Of a DNA stretch of 64,000 bases, positions 27,465-36,786 are shown piece after piece; within the stretch, counting starts at the first letter, position 1, and every line of letters begins with the position of its first letter. A program made the position numbers and the translations under genes. Origin of the DNA: Planobispora rosea (lineage in GTDB: Bacteria; Actinomycetota; Actinomycetes; Streptosporangiales; Streptosporangiaceae). Location: assembly GCF_014648175.1 (NCBI RefSeq), contig NZ_BMQP01000004.1, positions 1 to 64,000 of the forward strand, read 5' to 3'. The notes beneath the pieces are model-generated. The model searched no databases, was not told the DNA's origin, and saw nothing but the letters and a program-made list of their open reading frames with translations.

Positions 27465-30167
27465 CTAGTGGCCGGCGTCCTGCCAGGTACGGCCCACGCC
27501 CACGGAGACCTCCAGCGGGACGCGCAGCGCGTAGGCGGCGTTCATCCGGTCGCGCACCAGATCGCGCAGGGCGTCCAGCTCTCCGGGCGCCACCTCGAAC
27601 ACGAGCTCGTCGTGGACCTGCAGCAACATCCGGGAGCCCAGGGCCGCCTCCTTCATCGCGCCGTGGACGTGGAGCATCGCGAGCTTGATGATGTCGGCCG
27701 CCGAACCCTGGATCGGCGCGTTGAGCGCCATCCGCTCGGCCATCTCCCGGCGCTGCCGGTTGTCGCTGTTGAGGTCGGGCAGGTAGCGGCGGCGGCCCAG
27801 GATGGTCTCGGTGTAGCCGTCCTGGCGGGCCTGGGCGACGATCGCGTTGAGGAAGTCGCGGACGCCGCCGAACTCCTCGAAGTACTCGTTCTTGAGCCCC
27901 CTGGCCTCCGCGACCGGGATGCCCAGCTGCGCCGCGAGGCCGAAGTCGGACAGGCCGTAGGCCAGGCCGTAGTTCATCGCCTTGATCTTGGCGCGCATCT
28001 CCCCGTCGACCCGCTCGGGCTCGATGCCGAAGACCCGGGCGGCGGTCGCCTGGTGGAAGTCGTGCCCGGACTCGAACGACGCGATCAGCGCCTCGTCGCC
28101 GGACAGGTGCGCCATGATGCGCAGTTCGATCTGGCTGTAGTCGGCCGTCAGCAGCGTCTCGTAGCCGTCGCCGACCACGAAGCCCTGCCGGATCCGGCGC
28201 CCCTCCGCGGTGCGGATCGGGATGTTCTGCAGGTTGGGCTGCTTGGAGCTGAGCCGCCCGGTCGCCGCCACGGTCTGCTCGAACGTCGTGTGGATGCGGC
28301 CGTCGTCGGCGATCTCCTTGATCAGGCCCTCGACGGTGGTGCGCAGCTTGTCCTGGTCGCGGTGGCGCAACATGATCGTCGGCAGCTCGTGCTCGGTCTG
28401 CGTGGCCAGCCAGGCCAGCTGCTCGGCGTCGGTGCTGTAGCCGGTCTTGATCTTCTTTGTCTTGGGCAGCGCCAGCTTGACGAACAGGATCTCCTGCAGC
28501 TGCTTGGGCGAGTTCAGGCTGAACTGCTCGCCCACGGCCGCGTGCGCCGCCTCCACGGCCTGCTTGACCGCCGCGCGGAACTCGGCCTCCAGTGCCTCGA
28601 TGTGGGCGCGGTCGGCGGCGATCCCGTCGCGCTCCAGCTCGGCCAGGACGGTCACCAGCGGCAGCTCCACCTCCCGCAGCAGGCGGGTGCCGCCGCGCGG
28701 CTCCAGGAAGGCCTCCAGCGCCTCGGCGAGGTCGCGCACGGCCACGGCCTTCAGGCCGAGGTCGCGGGCGACGTCGGCGTCCTGGTCGTCGAAGAGGGTG
28801 GCCTGGCCGTCGGCCGCGGCCCCGTCGCGCAGCTCCCGCTGGAGGTAGACCCGGACCAGGTCCTCCAGCGGGAAGGAGCGCTGCCCCGGCGTCGCCAGGT
28901 AGGCCGCCAGCGCCGTGTCGCAGGACAGCCCGCGCAGGTCCATGCCGTGGGCCCACAGGCCCAGCATCGGGCCCTTGGCGTCGTGCACGGCCTTGGGCCT
29001 GGACTCGTCGGCCAGCCAGGCGCGCAGGGCCGCCTCGTCGGCCTCGTCCAGCCCGGCCGGGTCGATGAACGCCGCCCGGGGCCCGTCGCCGTCGCCGGGC
29101 GCGGCGATCGCGATGCCGTCGATCCGGCCGGTTCCGCGGCCGTACGCGCCGGCGAGGGCGAGACCGGCCCGGCCCGCGGGGAGCCCCTCCAGCCACGCGG
29201 CCACCTCGCCGGCGCCGAGCACCGCGACCTCCACCTCGAAGCCGTCGGCGCTCTCCTGCTCGGGCGAGCCCAGGGTCTTGAAGACCCGGTCGCGGATCTC
29301 GCCGCGGAACTCCAGCGTGTCGAGGATCTTGTCGATCTCACCGCGGTCCCACCGGCCGATCGTCAGCCCGGAGACCTCGTGCTCCAGCGGGACGTCCCGG
29401 ATGAGCTGGGTGAGCCGGCGGTTCATCAGGACCTGGTCGAGGTGCTCGCGGAGCTTCTCGCCGACCTTGCCCTTGACCTCGTCGACCCGGTTGACCAGCT
29501 CCTCCAGGGAGCCGAACTCGCGGATCCACTTGGCCGCGGTCTTCTCCCCCACACCGGGGATGTTCTTGAGGTTGTCGCTGCTGTCGCCGCGGATCGCGGC
29601 GAAGTCGGGGTACTGCGCCGGGGTGAGCTCGTATTTCTCCAGCACGACCTCGGGAGTGAACCGGGTCATGTTGCTGATCCCCACCCGGGTCATCAGCACC
29701 GTGATCCGCTCGTCGACCAGCTGCAGCGCGTCGCGGTCACCGGTGACGACCAGCACGTTCATGCCCTGCTCCGCGGCGCGGGTGGCCAGCGTGGCGATCA
29801 GGTCGTCGGCCTCGTAACCCGGCAGCGACAGGTGCGGCACGCGCAGCGCGTCGAGCATCTCGTGGATCAGGCTCATCTGGCTGCGGAAGCTGTCGGGGCT
29901 GGCACTGCGGTTGGCCTTGTAGTCGGCGTACTCCTCGTGCCGGAAGGTCGGCTCCGAGCGGTCGAAGCAGACCGCCACGTGGGAGGGCTGCTCGTCGCGC
30001 AGCACGTTGACCAGCATCGAGGTGAACCCGTAGACGGCGTTGGTCTTCTGCCCCGTCGAGGTGGAGAAGTTCTCCTCGGGCAGCGCGTAGAACGCCCGGT
30101 AGGCCAGGGAGTGTCCGTCCAGCAGCAACAGACACGGACGAGTGGGGGTCGCTTCGCTCTTCGGCAC
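27465..30167 (-). CDS. polA: DNA polymerase I
   Basis: This is a 900-residue family A polymerase. The N-terminal 5'-3' exonuclease (LLLDGHSLAYRAFYALPEEN, GYEADDLIATLA) covers about residues 10-300. The middle 3'-5' exonuclease-like domain lacks the Exo I Asp-x-Glu pair, where the sequence reads LALAGAYGRGTG, so proofreading is probably absent. The polymerase domain has motif A DYSQIELRIMAHLSGD, the O-helix region AKIKAMNYGLAYG and motif C QVHDELVFEV. The start is the GTG at 30167. It is divergent from the thioesterase gene. Confidence 0.97.
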   Translation of the reverse strand: MPKSEATPTRPCLLLLDGHSLAYRAFYALPEENFSTSTGQKTNAVYGFTSMLVNVLRDEQPSHVAVCFDRSEPTFRHEEYADYKANRSASPDSFRSQMSLIHEMLDALRVPHLSLPGYEADDLIATLATRAAEQGMNVLVVTGDRDALQLVDERITVLMTRVGISNMTRFTPEVVLEKYELTPAQYPDFAAIRGDSSDNLKNIPGVGEKTAAKWIREFGSLEELVNRVDEVKGKVGEKLREHLDQVLMNRRLTQLIRDVPLEHEVSGLTIGRWDRGEIDKILDTLEFRGEIRDRVFKTLGSPEQESADGFEVEVAVLGAGEVAAWLEGLPAGRAGLALAGAYGRGTGRIDGIAIAAPGDGDGPRAAFIDPAGLDEADEAALRAWLADESRPKAVHDAKGPMLGLWAHGMDLRGLSCDTALAAYLATPGQRSFPLEDLVRVYLQRELRDGAAADGQATLFDDQDADVARDLGLKAVAVRDLAEALEAFLEPRGGTRLLREVELPLVTVLAELERDGIAADRAHIEALEAEFRAAVKQAVEAAHAAVGEQFSLNSPKQLQEILFVKLALPKTKKIKTGYSTDAEQLAWLATQTEHELPTIMLRHRDQDKLRTTVEGLIKEIADDGRIHTTFEQTVAATGRLSSKQPNLQNIPIRTAEGRRIRQGFVVGDGYETLLTADYSQIELRIMAHLSGDEALIASFESGHDFHQATAARVFGIEPERVDGEMRAKIKAMNYGLAYGLSDFGLAAQLGIPVAEARGLKNEYFEEFGGVRDFLNAIVAQARQDGYTETILGRRRYLPDLNSDNRQRREMAERMALNAPIQGSAADIIKLAMLHVHGAMKEAALGSRMLLQVHDELVFEVAPGELDALRDLVRDRMNAAYALRVPLEVSVGVGRTWQDAGH

Positions 30168-30229
30168 AGCAGAAGCCTAGTCTCCTGGTGCGACAGAAAA
30201 CCCGGCCTCGCACGACAGGAGACATCCCC

Positions 30230-30655
30230 TTGACTTTGACCGGCCCCGGCGACGCCGCCCGCATGGAGGAGCTGTTCGGCTCCTCGTACAGGAACACCCT
30301 CGTCGAGCGGATGGGCATCGAGATCACCGAGGCGAGCGCCGAGCGCGTGGTCGCGCGCATGCCCGTCGAGGGCAACACGCAGCCGTACGGCCTGCTGCAC
30401 GGCGGCGCCTCCTGCGTGCTCGCCGAGACCATCGGCTCCACCGGCGCCGCGCTGCACGCCGGACCGGGCCGCATCGCCGTCGGCATCGAGATCAACGCCA
30501 CCCACCACCGGTCGGCCACCTCCGGGTACGTCACCGGCGTGGCCACCCGGCTGCACGGCGGCCGGACGATCGCCACCTACGACATCGAGATCACCGACGA
30601 GCAGGGCCGCCGCGTGTGCACCTCACGGCTCACCTGCATGCTCCGCGACGCCTGA
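30230..30655 (+). CDS. Hotdog-fold thioesterase (PaaI/YbgC-like)
   Basis: This protein of about 141 residues has a single hotdog domain with QPYGLLHGGASCVLAETIGS. The LLHGG with the following Glu is the usual catalytic signature of PaaI-type acyl-CoA thioesterases. I place the start at the TTG at 30230, which follows AGGAG by 9 bases and gives the normal family length. A GTG at 30188 would add 14 residues. It is divergent from polA, with about 60 bp between them. Members act on phenylacetyl-CoA-type or 1,4-dihydroxy-2-naphthoyl-CoA substrates; which applies here is unknown. Confidence 0.85.
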   Translation: MTLTGPGDAARMEELFGSSYRNTLVERMGIEITEASAERVVARMPVEGNTQPYGLLHGGASCVLAETIGSTGAALHAGPGRIAVGIEINATHHRSATSGYVTGVATRLHGGRTIATYDIEITDEQGRRVCTSRLTCMLRDA

Positions 30656-31166
30656 CCGTCCCGGCCGGAAGACCGGCCCCGCCGCCCGGGCGGGAGTCCT
30701 CCGCGAGGCCCGCCCTCCCGCCCGGGAACACTCCCCGGACACGTGAGAATGCCCGCCGGAAGGCGGGCGGCATGCTTATAGTGGGACCGAAATCCCGCCG
30801 CGCAGGCGAAACGGGATCGTGAGAACCCAACCGCGACACAGATGATTCCCTCTCCGCCATGAGGGGTAAGGGAATCAACGCGAGTGACGCCGGTGCCCGC
30901 GGGGAGACCGAGTAGAAAACGTGCAGGGTCGGGGAAGCTCTGCACGGCGCCAAAGGCTCCCCCGGGCCCGGGCCCGCTCGCGGAGCCGGGATCGCGCGGC
31001 ACCGCACACACCAGTGCCGGGCCGTACGGTCCCGGCCTTCTCATGTCCCGGACGGCCCGTCATGAGAGCGGCCCGTCATACGGCCCGCCACGCCCCGAAC
31101 GGCCCTTTCATACCCGTACGGCCCGCGCCGGATGCGCGCGGGCCGTACGGGACGGATCGGCGGGTC
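30656..31166. other. Intergenic region with RNA-like hairpins, no gene found
   Basis: This 511-bp gap between two convergent genes shows no convincing coding frame. It holds a possible -10 element TATAGT at 30778-30783. A stem follows with arms GATTCCCT and AGGGAATC near 30842-30874, enclosing an inner CTC/GAG pair. A smaller GTGCAG/CTGCAC stem lies near 30920-30944, and the glnQ terminator near 31114-31150. A small untranslated RNA on the plus strand is possible but not demonstrated. Confidence 0.4.
31114..31150 (-). terminator. Terminator of the polar amino acid transporter operon
   Basis: Arms CCGTACGGCCCGCGC (31114-31128) and its complement (31136-31150) form a 15-bp stem with a 7-base loop, 16 bases past the stop of the ATPase gene. 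Confidence 0.65.
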
Positions 31167-31919
31167 TCAGACGTCGGTGTGCGTCGGGTCGAGCACCCGG
31201 CGCAGGAACGACTTGGTCCGCTCGTGCCGCGGCGCGCCGATCACCTGGGCGGGCGGGCCGTCCTCGACGATGACGCCGCCGTCCATGAACACCACCCGGT
31301 CGGCCACCTCACGGGCGAACGCCATCTCGTGGGTGACCACCAGCATGGTCATGCCCTCCTCGGCCAGCTTCCGCATGACCGTCAGCACGTCGCCCACCAG
31401 CTCCGGGTCGAGCGCCGACGTCGGCTCGTCGAAGAGCATCAGCGACGGGCTCATCGCCAGCGCGCGGGCGATGGCCACCCGCTGCTGCTGGCCGCCGGAG
31501 AGCTGCGCCGGGTAGGAGGCCGCCTTCTCGCTGAGGCCCACCCTGTCCAGGTTCTCCCGCGCGATCCGCTCGGCCTCGGCCTTGCCGCGCTTGAGCACCC
31601 GGCGCTGGGCGATCATCACGTTCTGCAGCACCGTCATGTGGGGGAACAGGTTGAACTGCTGGAAGACCATGCCGACCCGGCGCCGCGCGGCGTCGATGTC
31701 GACGTCGCGGTGGGTCAGCTCGACCCCCTCCACGACCACCGTGCCCGCGGTGGGCTGCTCCAGCAGGTTCACGCAGCGCAGCAGCGTGGACTTGCCCGAC
31801 CCCGACGGGCCGATGACGCAGACCACCTGGCCGGGCTCGACGTCGAAGTCGATGCCCTTGAGCACCTCCAGCGAACCGAACGACTTGTGGAGATCCCTGA
31901 TCTCGACCGCGTGTGCCAT
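31167..31919 (-). CDS. Polar amino acid ABC transporter, ATP-binding protein (GlnQ-like)
   Basis: This 250-residue ABC ATPase belongs to the polar amino acid (glutamine/glutamate) import family. It has Walker [10 protein letters not shown], the Q-loop [13 protein letters not shown] typical of GlnQ/HisP, signature LSGGQQQR, Walker [15 protein letters not shown] and the switch His in VVTHEM. The ATG at 31919 has GAGGA in front. The last six bases of the permease gene and the spacing of five bases indicate one operon: binding protein, permease, ATPase. Confidence 0.94.
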   Translation of the reverse strand: MAHAVEIRDLHKSFGSLEVLKGIDFDVEPGQVVCVIGPSGSGKSTLLRCVNLLEQPTAGTVVVEGVELTHRDVDIDAARRRVGMVFQQFNLFPHMTVLQNVMIAQRRVLKRGKAEAERIARENLDRVGLSEKAASYPAQLSGGQQQRVAIARALAMSPSLMLFDEPTSALDPELVGDVLTVMRKLAEEGMTMLVVTHEMAFAREVADRVVFMDGGVIVEDGPPAQVIGAPRHERTKSFLRRVLDPTHTDV

Positions 31920-31924
31920 CGTCC

Positions 31925-32782
31925 TCACCGTGCCTTCGCCTGGCGTGCCTCGAGCCGCCGCACGACGATGCCCAGCGGGATCGTGATGAGCAGGTAGGTC
32001 GCGCCGGCCAGCAGCAGCGGCGTGCTGTCGGCGTACTCGGTGGCGATGTCCTGGCCGAACTTGGTCAGCTCGCTCGTCGCCGAGGTGACGCCGATCGCGA
32101 ACACCAGCGAGGAGTCCTTGAACAGCAGGATCAGCTCGTTGGTGAGCGGGGGGATCACGATGCGCAGCGCCTGCGGGATCACAACGGTGATCATGGCCCT
32201 GGAGTAGGACATGCCCAGCGAGCGCGCCGCCTCCATCTGCCCCTTGGGCACCGCCTGCAGGCCCGCCCGGATCGTCTCCGCCATGTAGGCCGCCGAGACC
32301 AGGCCCAGGGCGATGGCGACGACGCCGTACTCGTCGAAGGGGAACCGGATGCCGGGGAAGGCGGTCGGGACCGCGAGGCCCAGCAGGATGAAGACCAGCA
32401 CCGCGGGGAGACCGCGGAAGACCTCGATGTAGACGAGCGCGACCCACCGGTTGGGCGCCGCGGACGACAACCGCATCAGCGCCACGAGCAGCCCCAGGAA
32501 GAATCCCAGGACGTATCCGCTGATGGTGTAGATGACGGTGTTCTTCAGGGCGACGGTGAAGATCTCCGGGAAGAGGTTCTCCGCCACCTTCATGTCGAGG
32601 AAGTGCTCGCGGATCGCCGCCCAGTCGGCCAGGCTCACCACCAGGGCGACCAGGACGACGAAAATCACATACTGCACGCCGCGGCTGATGGTCTGCCGCT
32701 GGCGGGGACTGAGCCCCGCCCCGCCGGGAACGGCTCCGGCGGGGCTGGGGAGGGGCTCGGTCAGCTTCGGCTGATCGGACAT
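31925..32782 (-). CDS. Polar amino acid ABC transporter, permease
   Basis: This 285-residue inner-membrane subunit has a Pro-rich cytoplasmic start and then about five membrane helices, beginning [20 protein letters not shown]. The EAA loop reads [20 protein letters not shown], which docks on the ATPase. The HisM/GlnP family normally works as a homodimer with one permease gene, as here. It is four bases downstream of the binding-protein gene and five bases upstream of the ATPase gene. Confidence 0.93.
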   Translation of the reverse strand: MSDQPKLTEPLPSPAGAVPGGAGLSPRQRQTISRGVQYVIFVVLVALVVSLADWAAIREHFLDMKVAENLFPEIFTVALKNTVIYTISGYVLGFFLGLLVALMRLSSAAPNRWVALVYIEVFRGLPAVLVFILLGLAVPTAFPGIRFPFDEYGVVAIALGLVSAAYMAETIRAGLQAVPKGQMEAARSLGMSYSRAMITVVIPQALRIVIPPLTNELILLFKDSSLVFAIGVTSATSELTKFGQDIATEYADSTPLLLAGATYLLITIPLGIVVRRLEARQAKAR

Positions 32783-32786
32783 GGGA

Positions 32787-33647
32787 TCAGGCGCCCGGCT
32801 TCTTCCCGAACCACTTCTCGTAGATCGTGTCGTAGGTGCCGTCGGACTTGGCCTGCGCGATGGCCTCGTTCAGGGCCTTCACCAGGTCGGCGCTGCCCTT
32901 CTTGGCGGCGATGCCGTACTGGGCGCCGGTCTCGACGACGCCGCCGAGCTCGAACTTCTCGGCGATCTCCGGCTTCTTCAGCCAGTCGTTGATGACCGGC
33001 AGGTCCTGCAGGATCACGTCGACCTGACCGGCCTGCAGGGCCGCGATCTGCTTGCCCGCGTCGTCGAACTGCTTGGGGTCGAAGCCCTTCTCCTTGGCGT
33101 AGTCGAGGCTCGTGGTGGCCGCCTGGACGCCGAAGCGCAGGTTGCCCGCCTTGACCTCCTCGATCGAGTTGACCTTCTTGCCCTTGGGCGACAGGAAGGC
33201 GATGACCTCGTCGAAGTACGGGTCGGAGAAGTCGAGGTTGGCCTTGCGCTCCTCGGTGATGGTCATGCCGGCCGCGGCCACGTCGCACTTGCCGGCGTTG
33301 AGCGCCGCACCGCTCTTGATCGAGTCGAACTTGATGTCGACGATCTCCTGGGTCACACCGAGCTTCTTGGCGGCCAGGTCGACGATCTCGACGTCGAAGC
33401 CGACGACCTTGTCGCCCTCCTTGTACTGGAAGGGCGGGTACGGCAGGCTCGTGCAGGTCGTCAGCTTGCCGGGGTTGACCAGCGTGGGGGCGCCTCCGGC
33501 GGCCGCCGGGGCACCGGTCGTGGCGGCCCCGCTCGGGCTCGCGCTGGTGTCGCCGCCACCGCCGCCGCAGGCCGACAGGCCGAGAGCGCCGGCGACGACC
33601 ATCGCCCCCACCGTAAGCGCGCGGCGGGAAACAAAACTCAGGCCCAC
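32787..33647 (-). CDS. Polar amino acid ABC transporter, substrate-binding lipoprotein (GlnH-like)
   Basis: This 286-residue lipoprotein has signal peptide SRRALTVGAMVVAGALGLSAC, with the lipidated Cys27 followed by GGGGG. The mature family 3 solute-binding fold shows VGFDVEIVDLAAKKLGVTQE and AAAGMTITEERKANLDFSDP, both typical of polar amino acid binders. The GTG at 33647 follows GGAGG. It is first in its operon, and its upstream region carries the left copy of the 28-base direct repeat. Confidence 0.93.
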   Translation of the reverse strand: MGLSFVSRRALTVGAMVVAGALGLSACGGGGGDTSASPSGAATTGAPAAAGGAPTLVNPGKLTTCTSLPYPPFQYKEGDKVVGFDVEIVDLAAKKLGVTQEIVDIKFDSIKSGAALNAGKCDVAAAGMTITEERKANLDFSDPYFDEVIAFLSPKGKKVNSIEEVKAGNLRFGVQAATTSLDYAKEKGFDPKQFDDAGKQIAALQAGQVDVILQDLPVINDWLKKPEIAEKFELGGVVETGAQYGIAAKKGSADLVKALNEAIAQAKSDGTYDTIYEKWFGKKPGA

Positions 33648-33726
33648 AACGGCCTCCTTACTGAGTTGTCGCTATGCATGGATACCCCAACAGAGGTGAT
33701 GCTGCCTCATGCCCGTGACCCCACCG

Positions 33727-33757
33727 GTCACCACTGTGACACGATTCGGACAACAAG
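33727..33757. repeat. Left copy of island-flanking direct repeat
   Basis: GTCACCA (33727-33733), a 3-base insertion, then a 21-base stretch starting TGACACGATTCGG (33737-33757) recur at 40429-40456. The 21-base part is identical. This copy lies 80 bp upstream of the binding-protein start codon and 115 bp beyond the regulator stop. It may be an attachment-site-like junction. Confidence 0.75.
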
Positions 33758-33871
33758 CGCGGTCATGGCCTTCCCCGGACCGGAGCGGGCACCGTCGATC
33801 GGCCGCGGGAAGGCACGATCGGACACCGGCCGGGAGCCGCGGCCCGCCTGCCGCCCGGGGGCGTCATGCCG

Positions 33872-36316
33872 TCAGGAGCCGACGCCGGCGGAGGGACTCG
33901 TCGCCCGCCGGATCCGTTCCAGCAGCGACGAGGCCAGTTCCCGGCCCCGGGAGTGCGAGACCTGCCTGAACATCGTAAGGGCCTCCGCAGCCGCGTCCGC
34001 CGCGCGCGGCAGGTCGCCGGCCTCCAGCAGGGTCTGGCCCAGATCGCACAGCGCGGTCGCCACCCTCGGCAGGTCGCCCATGCCCCTGGCCAGTTCCAGC
34101 ACCTCCCCGTGCATGCGCAGCGCGTCGTCCGTCCGGCCTCCGGCCCGGTAGGAGGCGGCGAGGTCGCCGAGGACGTCGATCTGCCCGGGGCAGTCGCCGA
34201 GCTCCCGGACGATGCCGAGGGCACGGCGGCCGAACGTGATCGCGTCGTCGGGCCGTCCCAGATCGCGGCTCACCGCCGCCAGGTTGGCCAGGGCGTAGCC
34301 CTCGGCGAGCCGGTCGCCTGCGAGCCCGGCGAGCTCCAGCGCCCGGCCGTAGTGCCCGCGCGCCTCCTCGACCCGGCCGTCCTCGTGGCGCCCGGCGCCC
34401 AGGTTGATCAGGCCTCGGGCCTCCTGGGCCAGGTCCCCGGTGCGGCGGCGGAAGGCCAGGCTCTCCTCGGCGTACCGGCGGGCCGCCTCGGGGTCACCGT
34501 CGTCCTCTCGGAGCTTGGAGAGCTCGTCCGATATGGAGCCGGCCGCCGACATGAGACGGGACCGCCGCGCCGCGGCGAGCGCCGTCTCGTTCAGCCGTTC
34601 CCACTCCTCGTCGTAGCCGTGGCAGCGGAACAGGAAGGTCATCGCCTGGATCAGCTCGACCGCGCGCCTCTCGCACGCGGGCGACCGCAGCCCGGCCCGC
34701 GCGGCACCCAGCAGGTTGGCCCGTTCCTCGTGGAACCACCGGTGCACCGCGGCGGGTCCGTCGAACCGCGGCATGACCGCCTCCTTCGTCGTGACCGCGA
34801 CGGCCTCGGCCGCGGCGTCCAGGAGCCAGTCGAGCAGCCGCAGGCGTGCCCGGTCGAGGTCCCCGGCCGAGTCCGTGGCCGCGGCCCGCCGGGCGGCGTA
34901 CTGCCGTACCAGGTCGTGCATGCGATACCGGTGCGGCCGGTACGGCTCCAGCAACTGGGCCCTGACCAGTTCGGCCACGGCCGCCTCGGCTGAGGCGACC
35001 GGCTCCCCGAGGAGGGCCACCACGCCCGGCAGCGTGGTGTCCGGCCCCTCCAGCAGCCCGAGCAGCCGGAAGGCCCGGGCAGCGCCGCCCTTCCCGGCGA
35101 GCAGCCGGTAGCTCAGCTCGAAGCTGGACCCGACGGACAGGTCGTCCAGTTCGAGCTCCTCCAGGCGGCGCCGGTGGTCGGCGAGCCGTCCGGCGAGCGC
35201 CGACAGGGACCCGCCCATCAGGCTCTCCGCCCGGGCTCCCGCGATGCGCAGCGCGAGCGGGAGCCGGCCGCAGAGCCGTGCCACCTCCGCGGTCGCGGTC
35301 GTGTCCGTCCCGTCCGCGATCCGTCCCAGGAACGCGATCGCCTCGTCTTCCTCGAACGCCCCGAGACGGATACGACGGGTCACCGGCAGGGTCGCGAGGG
35401 GATCTCGGCCGGTGATGATCGTGGTGCAGCCTGCCCCCGCCGGCAGCAGGGGTCTCACCTGTACGGCGTCACGGGCGTTGTCGAGGATGACGAGGATCCG
35501 GCGGGACGCCACCGCGCTGCGGAAGAGGGCCGACCGCTCGGCCTCGGAGGCGGGGATCCGCTCCCCGGCGCCGAGCGCCCGGAGAAAGGCGGCGAGCACG
35601 TCACCGGGCCGCTCCGGGGTCCGCTGGACCCCTCCCAGATCGACGTAGAACTGGCCGTCCGGGTGACGTCCGCGGAGCCGGTGGCCCAGGTGCACCGCCA
35701 GCGTCGTCTTCCCCACGCCCCCGGTGCCGACGATCAGCAACGTGGGTGATTCCGCGGAATCCACGGCCGCGACCAGATCGGCCAGTTCCCTCGCCCGTCC
35801 GGTGAAGTCCGCGGTGTCGGCGGGAAGCTGCGCGGGCGTCGGCCCGTCCGCCCCGCTTATCCCGCTCGGCCCGCGGGCCGCCGCCGACCGGTCGGCGGCG
35901 CCACCGGGCGTCTCCGGCCTCCCCCGGCCGGGAGCCCGCGAGGACGGCCGGGCGGCGGCGCCGTTGCCGAGACAGCGCCAAACCCGCTGCCAGCGCCGTA
36001 CCTCCCCTTCCACCTCCTCGGCGGTCATTCCGGCCACCGTCAGGCAGGCGCGCACGAAGCTGTTGACGAAGGCGAACCTCGGCAGGGCGGAATTCCTCCG
36101 GAGATTGAGCACATTGGAGACCGTCGCCTGCGGCAGCGCGTCGACCACGGCCCCGCCGGCCGTCGTCGTCTTACCCGCCACGGCCCGGAGCCTGCGCAAC
36201 GACGGCTGACCGGCCCAGCGCCGCAGCAGAACGAGTCTCGTCACGAAGGTCTCGGCGTCGGTACAGCCCTCGGGCCCGGGAGGCAGGTGGTCCCCTGATC
36301 GCACGCCATCTCCCAT
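33872..36316 (-). CDS. STAND-type regulator: HTH, NB-ARC and TPR domains
   Basis: This 814-residue protein (ATG at 36316) has an N-terminal helix-turn-helix-like region at about residues 20-115 (VTRLVLLRRWAGQPSLRRLR, QATVSNVLNLRR). A Pro/Ala linker follows, then an NB-ARC ATPase with P-loop VGTGGVGKTTL near residue 197 and Walker B RILVILDNARDAV, a winged-helix segment (RYRMHDLVRQYAARRAA), and at least four C-terminal tetratricopeptide repeats (ARGHYGRALELAGLAGDRLA). The AfsR/GutR-like plan lacks the SARP DNA-binding domain. It is divergent from the peptide genes and lies inside the repeat-bounded island, so it is probably their pathway-specific activator. Confidence 0.85.
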   Translation of the reverse strand: MGDGVRSGDHLPPGPEGCTDAETFVTRLVLLRRWAGQPSLRRLRAVAGKTTTAGGAVVDALPQATVSNVLNLRRNSALPRFAFVNSFVRACLTVAGMTAEEVEGEVRRWQRVWRCLGNGAAARPSSRAPGRGRPETPGGAADRSAAARGPSGISGADGPTPAQLPADTADFTGRARELADLVAAVDSAESPTLLIVGTGGVGKTTLAVHLGHRLRGRHPDGQFYVDLGGVQRTPERPGDVLAAFLRALGAGERIPASEAERSALFRSAVASRRILVILDNARDAVQVRPLLPAGAGCTTIITGRDPLATLPVTRRIRLGAFEEDEAIAFLGRIADGTDTTATAEVARLCGRLPLALRIAGARAESLMGGSLSALAGRLADHRRRLEELELDDLSVGSSFELSYRLLAGKGGAARAFRLLGLLEGPDTTLPGVVALLGEPVASAEAAVAELVRAQLLEPYRPHRYRMHDLVRQYAARRAAATDSAGDLDRARLRLLDWLLDAAAEAVAVTTKEAVMPRFDGPAAVHRWFHEERANLLGAARAGLRSPACERRAVELIQAMTFLFRCHGYDEEWERLNETALAAARRSRLMSAAGSISDELSKLREDDGDPEAARRYAEESLAFRRRTGDLAQEARGLINLGAGRHEDGRVEEARGHYGRALELAGLAGDRLAEGYALANLAAVSRDLGRPDDAITFGRRALGIVRELGDCPGQIDVLGDLAASYRAGGRTDDALRMHGEVLELARGMGDLPRVATALCDLGQTLLEAGDLPRAADAAAEALTMFRQVSHSRGRELASSLLERIRRATSPSAGVGS

Positions 36317-36467
36317 CGCGTCAGATACTCCCGAAACACGCTTATCGGAAATAAGGCACCGCCACACTTCCAAATTCAGAAATATCCGTCAACGCCCCTT
36401 CATTCGTTTCACAGATGTAAGCAAATACTTATTGTCGTCGCGGAAAATCTCTTAACGATCGATTTCC

Positions 36468-36496
36468 GTCTCGTTTTGTCTCGTTCCGTTTCGAGG
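36468..36496. promoter_or_regulatory. Candidate operator: direct repeats GTCTCGTTyy
   Basis: GTCTCGTTTT (36468-36477), GTCTCGTTCC (36478-36487) and the related GTTTCGAGG (36488-36496) stand head to tail, about 70 bp upstream of the first peptide start codon. They lie in an unusually AT-rich divergent intergenic region (36317-36565). Ten-base spacing places copies on one helix face, suitable for the HTH of the adjacent regulator. Assignment is an inference. Confidence 0.4.
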
Positions 36497-36565
36497 CTTG
36501 GCCCGCCCCCGCCCACAGGACATCGTGTGACTCGATCAGTCGGATCCACGACAGAAGGAGGACAC

Positions 36566-36763
36566 GTGCTCCAAGGCATCGAACGCTTCGGCGACCGGCT
36601 CCTCAACCGCTTCGTCCCCCACATGAGCGCCGCCGCGGACCAGTGCGGCCCCATCCAGTACAGGTGTGAGTCCTGCTCGTACGGCGGCAGGAGGTGTTCC
36701 TACCGGGTCTGCACCAGCGGCACCCAGTACGGAGGCTGCTCCCCGTGCGGCAGCGCGTGCTGA
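36566..36763 (+). CDS. Cysteine-rich peptide precursor 1
   Basis: This 65-residue peptide starts at a GTG preceded by GAAGGAGG. Residues 1-24 form an amphipathic, non-hydrophobic leader (GIERFGDRLLNRFVPHM) ending in SAAA. Residues 25-65 form a core with eight cysteines spaced C-x6-C-x2-C-x6-C-x4-C-x8-C-x2-C-x3-C and ending in Cys. It has no classical signal peptide and no serine/threonine-rich lanthipeptide core. I do not recognise the family. The downstream redox proteins, exporter and signal peptidase suggest four disulfides and cleavage after the Ala-x-Ala site. The 93 bp at 36574-36666 are identical to those in the second copy. Confidence 0.8.
   Translation: MLQGIERFGDRLLNRFVPHMSAAADQCGPIQYRCESCSYGGRRCSYRVCTSGTQYGGCSPCGSAC
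36574..36666 (+). repeat. 93-bp identical repeat, copy 1 (leader and core start)
   Basis: These 93 bases are identical to 36897-36989 and cover codons 4-34 of both precursor genes. The remaining core codons differ. The upstream regions also share an interrupted similarity (AGGACATCG then TGACTCGA). The pattern points to a recent tandem duplication, with selection for or tolerance of core divergence. Confidence 0.9.
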
Positions 36764-36786
36764 TCCCCTAACCGGCGCCATCCGGC

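Noticed and set aside
26247..30233. A 1328-codon plus-strand frame over polA and the deacetylase
   Set aside because: It spans several clear minus-strand genes with recognisable domains and shows no protein-like motif of its own.
30656..31166. Cyclic di-AMP or cobalamin riboswitch
   Set aside because: The conserved blocks I know of those classes are not present in order, and no gene follows in the right direction.
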